Assembly (NCBI RefSeq): GCF_004368785.1
Contig: NZ_SODM01000002.1
Coordinates: 874,956 to 938,955, forward strand
Source of the DNA: Flavobacterium sp. 270
GTDB lineage: Bacteria > Bacteroidota > Bacteroidia > Flavobacteriales > Flavobacteriaceae
DNA: 64,000 nt
Reading direction: 5' to 3'
In this document: positions 41,446-48,709 of the stretch, piece after piece
How the letters are laid out: each line of letters opens with the position of its first letter
How positions within the stretch are numbered: position 1 is the stretch's first letter
The notes under the pieces: generated by a model
Databases searched by the model: none
What the model was told of the DNA's origin: nothing
What the model saw: the letters and a program-made list of their open reading frames with translations, nothing else
Translations under genes and position numbers: made by a program

Positions 41446-42599
41446 TATTTTGTTTTTTTGGCAAGTGTATTCATTTCGTCAATCTTCTCATACATTACAT
41501 CTTTGTTCAAATCGCCAATTGGTTCCATTTGAGATGCATTTTGATATTTTTTTGAAGCATGTTTCGGATCGCCCATTTTTTCGTACATCAAACCTAATTC
41601 ATATTCGCCCAACATTGCTTTTGGATAACTTGTATTGGCTATTTCGGCCATTTTTCCTAACTCATCGTAAGCATTTCTTTTTAAGATAATGTTTTCGATT
41701 ACTTTAAAATCACTGATTCTAACCGGAATCTGAACGCCCATAATTTCAGACATTACACTGTATTTTTTTTCCAAATAATCAGAATATCCATTTTGAAGCA
41801 CCGCAATTTTATCATTGTATTCGGCAGAATTTATAGGTCTGTAAACTTCAAAAATTTGATACAACGCACCTGGAATTGAGTGTAAAACTTCAGTATAATG
41901 AGTTGTTCCTTTAAAAACTTCGTATTTATAATTTACTAACGGATTATTTGCAATTTTAATATTGCTGTCTAATTTTTCAATGGGTTCTTTAATCATTTTA
42001 ACATCGCCATCGCCTGCAGAAAGATAGAAAAAGATTGGTTTTGTAACCTTGGCAAATTTCTCCGGAATACGAACCTCCATTTTTGGAGCTAATTCTGGAC
42101 TCATACAGATATATCCAGTAAATAATGGATCTTCTTTATATAAATAAAAATTAGCAAAACTTGCTGTAATATCATGACCTGCAATAATTCTAAAAGGTGT
42201 AGTACGGTATTTTTTTTCGATATAAGGAACAAGTTCAGAGCCAACAAATTCAAAAAAATCTGCACCTTTTTCAAAAGGTAAGCCGGTATTTTGATCAATA
42301 GTCGAATCATCTTCACGTTCTCCATCTTTATTTTGATGAATTCCTATAATAATCATTTCTGGTAAATCACCCCAATAGGCGCCATAACTTAAGGCTCCAG
42401 AAAAAGGATCAAATAAATAATCGCCATCTAATAAATATAAAACCGGATATCTTTTGTCTTTATTTGCTTCATAAGAAGGCGGAAGTCCGATTGTTATTCT
42501 GCGTTCTCCTCCGAGTTTTTCTGATTTGATGTTGTCGAAAGTTTTTTGAGCGAATGAAGAAATGGAAATTAAAATAAATAGTAGGTAAACTTTTTTCAT
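41445..42599 (-). CDS. Esterase-fold (alpha/beta hydrolase) protein lacking the nucleophilic serine
   Basis: A 384-residue exported protein with a signal peptide (1-17, MKKVYLLFIL...SSFAQ). Residues about 22-260 match the Esterase_D/IroE-Fes-type alpha/beta hydrolase fold: YPVLYLLDGDYLFD, IIIGIHQNKDGERE and GYICMSPELAP. At the nucleophile elbow, where GHSxGG is expected, it reads GHDITAS (D143). About 330-384 contain one TPR-like helix pair. ATG 42611 adds four residues and is less likely. Its stop overlaps the radA start by one base. I infer an Asp nucleophile or a pseudoenzyme; activity is unproven. Confidence 0.8.
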   Translation of the reverse strand: MKKVYLLFILISISSFAQKTFDNIKSEKLGGERRITIGLPPSYEANKDKRYPVLYLLDGDYLFDPFSGALSYGAYWGDLPEMIIIGIHQNKDGEREDDSTIDQNTGLPFEKGADFFEFVGSELVPYIEKKYRTTPFRIIAGHDITASFANFYLYKEDPLFTGYICMSPELAPKMEVRIPEKFAKVTKPIFFYLSAGDGDVKMIKEPIEKLDSNIKIANNPLVNYKYEVFKGTTHYTEVLHSIPGALYQIFEVYRPINSAEYNDKIAVLQNGYSDYLEKKYSVMSEIMGVQIPVRISDFKVIENIILKRNAYDELGKMAEIANTSYPKAMLGEYELGLMYEKMGDPKHASKKYQNASQMEPIGDLNKDVMYEKIDEMNTLAKKTK

Positions 42600-42802
42600 G
42601 ATTTGTGGCATTTCAGTGAATTAAAAAGTATTTGAAATAGTGTAGCAATATAATACTTTATTTGCTTTTTTGTTAATGAGGGATTTTAAAAATAGCAATA
42701 AAGGTATGTGCTTAAATCTGTTTGATTTAAGCATAAATTATCTGGTTTGTTCAAAAATAATTTTGACAAACAATAAGAAAGATAGGAGTGTAAAGGGAAA
42801 AC

Positions 42803-43153
42803 TTATGTTAACGAATTATCATTTTCATTCGGAAAAATAATCCAGGGCTTGAAGGTTTTTGCTTCTTCAAATTCCAGGGTTGCGTACGAAATAATGATAA
42901 TGATGTCGTCTTTTTGAACTTTTCTGGCTGCTGGACCATTTAGGGTGATTTCGCCAGAGTTTTTTTCTCCTTTAATAGCGTAAGTTTCAAAACGTTCGCC
43001 ATTATTGATATTTACAATTGCTACTTTTTCACCTTCAATAATGTTTGAAGCGTCTAGCAGCGTTTCGTCAATAGTAATGCTGCCAATATAATTTAAATCG
43101 GCTCCCGTTACTTTTACACGATGAATTTTTGATTTTATAACTTGAATTTGCAT
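42803..43153 (-). CDS. panD: Aspartate 1-decarboxylase
   Basis: A 116-residue pyruvoyl enzyme that turns L-aspartate into beta-alanine for pantothenate synthesis. The self-cleavage site is G24-S25 in YIGSITID, and the family pattern is complete: [51 protein letters not shown]. Cleavage gives the pyruvoyl group on S25. It lies 14 bases downstream of panC on the same strand, so both steps of pantoate-beta-alanine coupling are in one operon. Normal length. Confidence 0.97.
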   Translation of the reverse strand: MQIQVIKSKIHRVKVTGADLNYIGSITIDETLLDASNIIEGEKVAIVNINNGERFETYAIKGEKNSGEITLNGPAARKVQKDDIIIIISYATLEFEEAKTFKPWIIFPNENDNSLT

Positions 43154-43167
43154 GTTGCAAAGGTAAT

Positions 43168-44016
43168 TTAATTTAATGAAATGGTGTCAATCAGTCTTAT
43201 AGAATTAACAAATACTGCTATAAAGGCACGGTATTTTTTGTCTATACTTTTATGATCAATAGATAATAATGTAGATTCATCAGCAATAACAAAATATTCA
43301 AGATCAAATCTTTCGTTGTCTTTGAAAGATTTTTCTACAAATTCAATGGTTTCCTGAGGACTGCTGTTTTGGAATATTTCTTTTGCTTCGGTCAAAATCT
43401 TGTAGATAATAGAAGCTTCTTTTCGTTCTTCGGGAGTTAATCTTTCGTTTCTTGAACTCATTGCCAAAAGATTTTCCTCTCTAAAAATTGGACAACCGAC
43501 AATGTTTACCGGAATATCATTTTTCTCTACCAGTTTTTTAACAATTTGCAACTGCTGAAAATCTTTTTCTCCAAAATAAGCATTGGTAGGAGTTACGATT
43601 TCAAACAGACGTTTTACAATCGTTCCAACTCCGTTAAAATGACCAGGTCTGAATTTCCCTTCCATTTGATTTTCAAGACCGTCAAAATCAAAATCTTGAG
43701 AAGTAGTATTTCCCTCATAAATATCTTCTACAGAAGGTGCGTATAAAATGATTTTATCACTTAAAGTGCGCATTTTCTTAACATCTTCATCTAGAGTTCT
43801 AGGGTATTTCGCTAAATCTTCAGGATTATTAAATTGAGTTGGATTAACAAAAATACTTACGACTGTATCGTCGTTTTCCTTAAGTGATCGCTGCATTAAA
43901 GCTAAATGCCCTTGGTGTAAAGCGCCCATTGTAGGTACAAATCCGATAGTAGAATTTGTGGTTTTGATAGTTTTTAAATAAGCTATCAAAGCGGCTTTAC
44001 TGTAGAAAATATGCAT
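43168..44016 (-). CDS. panC: Pantothenate synthetase
   Basis: A 282-residue ATP-dependent ligase that joins pantoate and beta-alanine. It has [17 protein letters not shown] (HIGH-like HQGH), [18 protein letters not shown], and SSRNERL (KMSKS-like). The frame continues to an ATG at 44046, but that codon lies inside the -7 box TATGTTTG of this gene, so ATG 44016 is chosen, giving the usual PanC length of about 282. Operon with panD. The promoter faces that of the GT5-like gene across about 80 bases. Confidence 0.96.
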   Translation of the reverse strand: MHIFYSKAALIAYLKTIKTTNSTIGFVPTMGALHQGHLALMQRSLKENDDTVVSIFVNPTQFNNPEDLAKYPRTLDEDVKKMRTLSDKIILYAPSVEDIYEGNTTSQDFDFDGLENQMEGKFRPGHFNGVGTIVKRLFEIVTPTNAYFGEKDFQQLQIVKKLVEKNDIPVNIVGCPIFREENLLAMSSRNERLTPEERKEASIIYKILTEAKEIFQNSSPQETIEFVEKSFKDNERFDLEYFVIADESTLLSIDHKSIDKKYRAFIAVFVNSIRLIDTISLN

Positions 44017-44039
44017 TGAGGTAATATTAAAATTTAGTG

Positions 44040-44047
44040 CAAACATA
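44040..44047 (-). promoter_or_regulatory. TAnnTTTG -7 box of panC-panD
   Basis: The minus strand reads TATGTTTG, which contains the upstream ATG (44046-44044) of the panC frame. Transcription starting a few bases downstream would exclude that ATG and leave about 20 bases before ATG 44016. Confidence 0.55.
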
Positions 44048-44078
44048 ATATATTAGTTATAAACTGCATAAATTTTTG

Positions 44079-44086
44079 TAATTTTG
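44079..44086 (+). promoter_or_regulatory. TAnnTTTG -7 box of the GT5-DUF4270-glmS unit
   Basis: TAATTTTG matches the consensus exactly, 39 bases before the ATG at 44125. No clear -33 TTG. Confidence 0.5.
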
Positions 44087-44124
44087 CAACGTTTTTATTA
44101 CCAAAAATTAAGTAAAATACTATT

Positions 44125-44931
44125 ATGAAAGATAAGAGGATATTATACGTATCATCTGAAGTCGTGCCTTATTTGGCTGAAAATGAGGTTTCTTTAATGT
44201 CTTATGACGTTCCAAAAATGATTAATGATCAAGGAGGTCAGATAAGAATTTTCATGCCAAGATATGGAAATATCAACGAAAGAAGACACCAGTTGCATGA
44301 AGTGATTAGACTTTCTGGAATGAATTTGGTAGTGAATGACTTAGACATGCCGTTGATCATAAAAGTAGCTTCAATTCCTAAAGAAAGAATTCAGGTTTAC
44401 TTTATTGATAATGATGAGTATTTTAAGCGTAAAGCAACTTTTGCTGACGAAGAGGGAACTTTATATCCTGATAATGATGAGCGTGCCATATTTTTTGCAA
44501 AAGGAGTTGTAGAAACAGTAAAAAAATTAAATTGGGTTCCAGACATCATCCACGTTCATGGCTGGCTGGCTGCGATGCTTCCAATTTATATGAAACATTA
44601 TTATAAAAATGAAGCGTTATTTTCTGAAACTAAAATCGTAACATCGGTTTACGGTCAGTCTTTTGATGAAAATTTAGATTTAGAAATGATCAATAAGGTA
44701 AAATTTGACGGTGTACCGCATGAATCAGTATCTGATTTGGAGGTTCCTAATTATGAAAATATCTTAAAAGCTAGTATTTTACATTCTGATGCTGTTATCA
44801 TAGCATCTGAGAACGTTTCCCCAAGTTTAACAAAATTTATAGAATCTTCAGGAAAACCTTTTTTACCTTTCGCCACGAAAGATGCATTCGCAGAAGCGTA
44901 TACAAATTTCTACAGGGAGATGGGTCTTTAA
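44125..44931 (+). CDS. Half-size glycogen/starch synthase-like protein (GT5 domain only)
   Basis: A 268-residue protein matching only the N-terminal GT5 half of glycogen synthase (about 470-480 residues): RILYVSSEVVPYLAENE at the start, IRIFMPRYGNINERRHQL, NDERAIFFAKGVVETVKKL, DIIHVHGWLAAMLP, and SILHSDAVIIASENVSP. The KTGGLADV motif that binds ADP-glucose is missing (AENEVSLMSYDVP instead), and the GT1 C-terminal domain with the remaining nucleotide-binding residues is absent. Databases call such proteins glycogen synthase, but these losses make synthase activity unlikely. It begins a run with DUF4270 (21 bases) and glmS (9 bases). Confidence 0.85.
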   Translation: MKDKRILYVSSEVVPYLAENEVSLMSYDVPKMINDQGGQIRIFMPRYGNINERRHQLHEVIRLSGMNLVVNDLDMPLIIKVASIPKERIQVYFIDNDEYFKRKATFADEEGTLYPDNDERAIFFAKGVVETVKKLNWVPDIIHVHGWLAAMLPIYMKHYYKNEALFSETKIVTSVYGQSFDENLDLEMINKVKFDGVPHESVSDLEVPNYENILKASILHSDAVIIASENVSPSLTKFIESSGKPFLPFATKDAFAEAYTNFYREMGL

Positions 44932-44952
44932 AATTTAACTTTATTATTAAAC

Positions 44953-46542
44953 ATGTATAATACTTCTTTTATTAAGAAAATTCTTTTAGCTTTAACTGTT
45001 GTTCTTTTGTATTCTTGCGATAAAGATTTTAATGCAATTGGAGATGATTTGATCGGAGATAATCATTTTGGTCTAGAGGCAGAAAAATATGCTGTTTTAG
45101 CATATAACCAAGAAGTAACACCTATTCAGTCAAATGCTTTGACGAATAATCTTTTGGGTATTTATGATAATCCTGTTTTTGGTACTACAACAGCAAATTT
45201 TGCGACGCAGCTTACACTTGCTGAATATGCACCGACAATAGGTGAAGAACCTGTAATAAAAAATGTAGTTCTTAGTGTGCCTTATTTTAGTCATGTAGTT
45301 AGTACTGATGCTACTACAGGTGCTAGTGTTTATAAATTAGATTCTATTTACGGTGCCCCGGAAGGAAAGCTTAAATTGAGTATTTATGAGTCTGGCGTAC
45401 AGATGCGTTCTTCTTTTTTTGATAATACAAATACACAATTGCCACAGTTATATTATACAGATGAAAATGATGCTTTTCAAACTGCAAAATTGGGTGCTCC
45501 GTTAAATGATTCAACAAATGTGCTTGAAAATTCACAATTTTATTTTGATGCAAAACAAATCGAAACTAAAACTGTTGATGCAACAACACTAAAAGAAACC
45601 ATTACGAGAACTGCTCCGGAAATGCATTTAAGTTTAAATAAAGCTTTCTTTCAATCAAAAATTTTAAATGCCTCAGCGTCTAAGCTTTCTAGTCCTGCTG
45701 TTTTTCAGGAATATCTTAGAGGTTTATATTTTCAGGTAGAAAAATCAGGTTCAAGCACTAGTAATATGGCAGCGTTGGATTTTTCTAAAGGAAAAATTAC
45801 TATTACCTATAAAGCAAAAACTGCGATTACTACAGATGCTGAAACGGTAAAAGAAGAAAAGACAATAGTGTTGAATTTTACAGGCGGTGTTAGTACGGCA
45901 AATTTTCTTCAGGATGCTAAAAAGCCAGCTTATCAAAGTGCAATTACTAGCGTAAATCAAACAGAAGGCGATGAAAGTCTTTATTTAAAAGGCGGTCAAG
46001 GATCTCTTGCCGTTATAAAGCTTAATGATTTTGCATCAAAACTAGACCAGATCAGAACAAATAAGTGGCTTGTTAATGAGGCGAATCTTGTTTTCTATAT
46101 TGATTCAGATAAAATGGCAGGAGCTGACGAGCCGAAAAGAGTTTATTTGTATGATTTGACCAACAATGTACCGTTAATAGATTATAGTACTGATAATACA
46201 TCAAGTATAACTACAGATGCAAAAGCGTCAAAATATATTTTTGGAGGAATTATTAACGTTGGTGATAATAAGAGAGGTAAAACATATAAAATTAGAATTA
46301 CAGATCATATACGAAATCTAATAAAAGACAACACTTACAAAAATGTTGACTTAGGGTTAGTTGTGACTGACGGTATTAGTATTATCGCTTCGAATGCATT
46401 GAAGTTGAAGAATGCTAATATTTCACAAGCACCGAGAGCATCAGTTATGAGTCCGCTTGGAACAATTTTGTACGGAGGAAAATATACTGTTCCAGCTGAT
46501 AAAAGATTACAGCTTGAGGTTTACTACACGAAACCAAATTAA
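44953..46542 (+). CDS. DUF4270 lipoprotein
   Basis: A 529-residue lipoprotein with signal ending LLYSC (Cys near residue 22), followed by the family marker DKDFNAIGDDLIGD. The rest is beta-rich: YNQEVTPIQSNALTNNLLGIYDNPVFGTTTANFATQL is the DUF4270 N-terminal block, and YGGKYTVPADKRLQLEVYYTKPN the typical C-terminal end. The family is confined to Bacteroidota and has no established function; outer-membrane location is inferred. It is 21 bases after the GT5-like gene and 9 bases before glmS, so all three are co-transcribed. Confidence 0.9.
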   Translation: MYNTSFIKKILLALTVVLLYSCDKDFNAIGDDLIGDNHFGLEAEKYAVLAYNQEVTPIQSNALTNNLLGIYDNPVFGTTTANFATQLTLAEYAPTIGEEPVIKNVVLSVPYFSHVVSTDATTGASVYKLDSIYGAPEGKLKLSIYESGVQMRSSFFDNTNTQLPQLYYTDENDAFQTAKLGAPLNDSTNVLENSQFYFDAKQIETKTVDATTLKETITRTAPEMHLSLNKAFFQSKILNASASKLSSPAVFQEYLRGLYFQVEKSGSSTSNMAALDFSKGKITITYKAKTAITTDAETVKEEKTIVLNFTGGVSTANFLQDAKKPAYQSAITSVNQTEGDESLYLKGGQGSLAVIKLNDFASKLDQIRTNKWLVNEANLVFYIDSDKMAGADEPKRVYLYDLTNNVPLIDYSTDNTSSITTDAKASKYIFGGIINVGDNKRGKTYKIRITDHIRNLIKDNTYKNVDLGLVVTDGISIIASNALKLKNANISQAPRASVMSPLGTILYGGKYTVPADKRLQLEVYYTKPN

Positions 46543-46551
46543 TTAATATAT

Positions 46552-48402
46552 ATGTGTGGAATTGTTGGATATATCGGTCATAGAGAGGCCTATCCTATTG
46601 TTATCAAAGGATTAAAGCGGCTCGAATACAGAGGATATGATAGTGCTGGTGTTATGTTGTATGATGACCAGGAAGGCATAAAACTATGTAAAACAAAAGG
46701 TAAAGTTTCAGATCTTGAAGCTAAAGCACAAGATAATTTTACAATAAACGGAAATATCGGAATCGGTCATACGAGATGGGCGACACACGGAGTTCCAAAT
46801 GATGTAAACTCGCATCCTCATCTTTCTAATTCTGGAGACTTGGTAATCATTCACAATGGGATCATTGAGAATTATGCGCCACTTAAAGAAGAATTAATAA
46901 AAAGAGGATATACTTTTAAATCAGATACTGATACAGAAGTTTTAGTAAACTTGATTGAAGAAGTTCAGAAAAATGAAAACATTAAACTTGGTAAAGCAGT
47001 TCAAATTGCGTTAAATCAAGTGGTAGGTGCTTATGCAATTGCTGTGTTTGACAAGAAGAATCCAAACGAAATTGTTGCTGCAAGATTAGGTAGTCCGTTG
47101 GCAATTGGAGTAGGTGAAGGAGAGTTTTTTATAGCTTCAGACGCTTCGCCATTTATTGAATATACTTCAAATGCAATTTATCTTGAAGATGGTGAAATGG
47201 CAAACATTAGATTGCACAAGCCTCTTAAAGTTAGAAAAATTAAAGATGATTCTTTAGTAGATCCTTATATTCAAGAACTTCAAATGAATTTGGAGCAGAT
47301 TGAAAAAGGAGGCTATGATCACTTTATGCTTAAAGAAATTTATGAGCAGCCAAGTGTAATTAAGGATACTTACAGAGGTAGACTTAATGCTAATAAAGGT
47401 ATTGTTCAGATGGCTGGTGTTGAAGATAACATTGAAAAATTCTTAAATGCAAAACGTATTTTAATTGTAGCTTGTGGAACTTCATGGCATGCAGGTTTAG
47501 TTGCAGAATACATTTTTGAAGAATTTACTCGTATTCCGGTAGAAGTAGAATATGCTTCAGAATTTAGATATCGTAACCCAATTATAAACAAAGATGATGT
47601 TGTAATTGCTATTTCTCAATCTGGAGAAACTGCAGATACAATGGCAGCTATTAAATTAGCAAAAGAAAACGGAGCTTTTGTTTTTGGAGTTTGTAATGTT
47701 GTTGGTTCATCTATTTCTAGAGAAAGCCATGCAGGTGCTTATACACACGCTGGGCCAGAAATTGGAGTAGCTTCTACAAAAGCATTTACAACTCAGATTA
47801 CAGTGCTTACCATGATTGCATTGCGATTAGGTAAAGCTAAAGGAACGTTGTCTAATTCTGATTTCCATACATACTTACAAGAATTAGAGATAATTCCAGA
47901 GAAAGTGGCAGAAGCATTAGAAACAAACGATCGTGCAAAAGAAATTGCAGCGGCTTTTAAAGATGCTCCAAACTGTTTGTACTTGGGTCGTGGATATAAC
48001 TTCCCTGTTGCTCTTGAAGGCGCTTTAAAGTTAAAAGAGATTTCATATATTCATGCTGAAGGTTATCCTGCAGCAGAAATGAAACACGGTCCAATTGCCT
48101 TAATCGACGAACATATGCCGGTTATTGTTATTGCACCAAAACAAGGTCACTACGATAAAATTGTAAGTAACATACAAGAGATTAAATCTCGAAGCGGTAA
48201 AATTATTGCTGTTGTTACTAAGGGTGATACTCAGGTTCGTGAATTGGCAGATTATGTAATCGAAATTCCAGAAACTTCAGATGCATTATCGCCGCTTATT
48301 ACAACTATTCCGTTGCAATTACTTTCTTATTATATTGCAGTTATGAGAGGTTGTAATGTTGATCAGCCACGTAACTTAGCAAAATCTGTTACGGTAGAAT
48401 AA
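46552..48402 (+). CDS. glmS: Glutamine-fructose-6-phosphate aminotransferase (isomerising)
   Basis: A 616-residue enzyme making glucosamine-6-phosphate, the first step to UDP-GlcNAc for cell wall and LPS. The N-terminal amidotransferase nucleophile is C2 (MCGIVGYIG), with GHTRWATHG and SHPHLS downstream. The C-terminal isomerase has two SIS domains (ISQSGETADT at about 355 and LGRGYNFPVALEGALKLKE near 480), and ends AKSVTVE as normal. It has no glmS ribozyme in front; only nine bases separate it from DUF4270. A terminator follows. Confidence 0.98.
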   Translation: MCGIVGYIGHREAYPIVIKGLKRLEYRGYDSAGVMLYDDQEGIKLCKTKGKVSDLEAKAQDNFTINGNIGIGHTRWATHGVPNDVNSHPHLSNSGDLVIIHNGIIENYAPLKEELIKRGYTFKSDTDTEVLVNLIEEVQKNENIKLGKAVQIALNQVVGAYAIAVFDKKNPNEIVAARLGSPLAIGVGEGEFFIASDASPFIEYTSNAIYLEDGEMANIRLHKPLKVRKIKDDSLVDPYIQELQMNLEQIEKGGYDHFMLKEIYEQPSVIKDTYRGRLNANKGIVQMAGVEDNIEKFLNAKRILIVACGTSWHAGLVAEYIFEEFTRIPVEVEYASEFRYRNPIINKDDVVIAISQSGETADTMAAIKLAKENGAFVFGVCNVVGSSISRESHAGAYTHAGPEIGVASTKAFTTQITVLTMIALRLGKAKGTLSNSDFHTYLQELEIIPEKVAEALETNDRAKEIAAAFKDAPNCLYLGRGYNFPVALEGALKLKEISYIHAEGYPAAEMKHGPIALIDEHMPVIVIAPKQGHYDKIVSNIQEIKSRSGKIIAVVTKGDTQVRELADYVIEIPETSDALSPLITTIPLQLLSYYIAVMRGCNVDQPRNLAKSVTVE

Positions 48403-48709
48403 TGTAAGTACAAAATACATATAATGTTAAAAAAGCGAGATTTAGGTCTCGCTTTTTTTTATTGCCATATTTTTTTTACTGACTATGTATTTTTATTAAA
48501 TCCTCAATTTTTTTCTTAAATATTATATGTATGCATAGTAAATTAGTTTTACATGCTTTGATATTTGATTTTATTCTAAGAAAACCCATTGCTGAATAGT
48601 TAATTTTTTGTAAATATTAGTGTTGAATATTAATTTTTTTTAACGTTTTTTTATTAATATTAAAAATATTTGTATTTTGGCTATATAAACTAAACAAAAA
48701 CCTAAACCG
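48403..48709. other. Intergenic region glmS / TonB-dependent receptor
   Basis: This 307-base spacer starts with the glmS terminator. The remainder is extremely AT-rich, with TATTTTGG at 48673-48680 as an imperfect -7 box about 30 bases before the receptor ATG. I see no open frame, riboswitch-like fold or repeat. Confidence 0.55.
48429..48462 (+). terminator. Rho-independent terminator after glmS
   Basis: AAAAAAGCGAGATTTAGG faces GGTCTCGCTTTTTTTT: a short GC-containing stem GCGAGA/TCTCGC followed by eight T, 26 bases past the glmS stop. Confidence 0.85.

Noticed and set aside
46543..46551. Possible glmS ribozyme in front of glmS
   Set aside because: Only nine bases separate the DUF4270 stop from the glmS ATG, so there is no room for the ribozyme.
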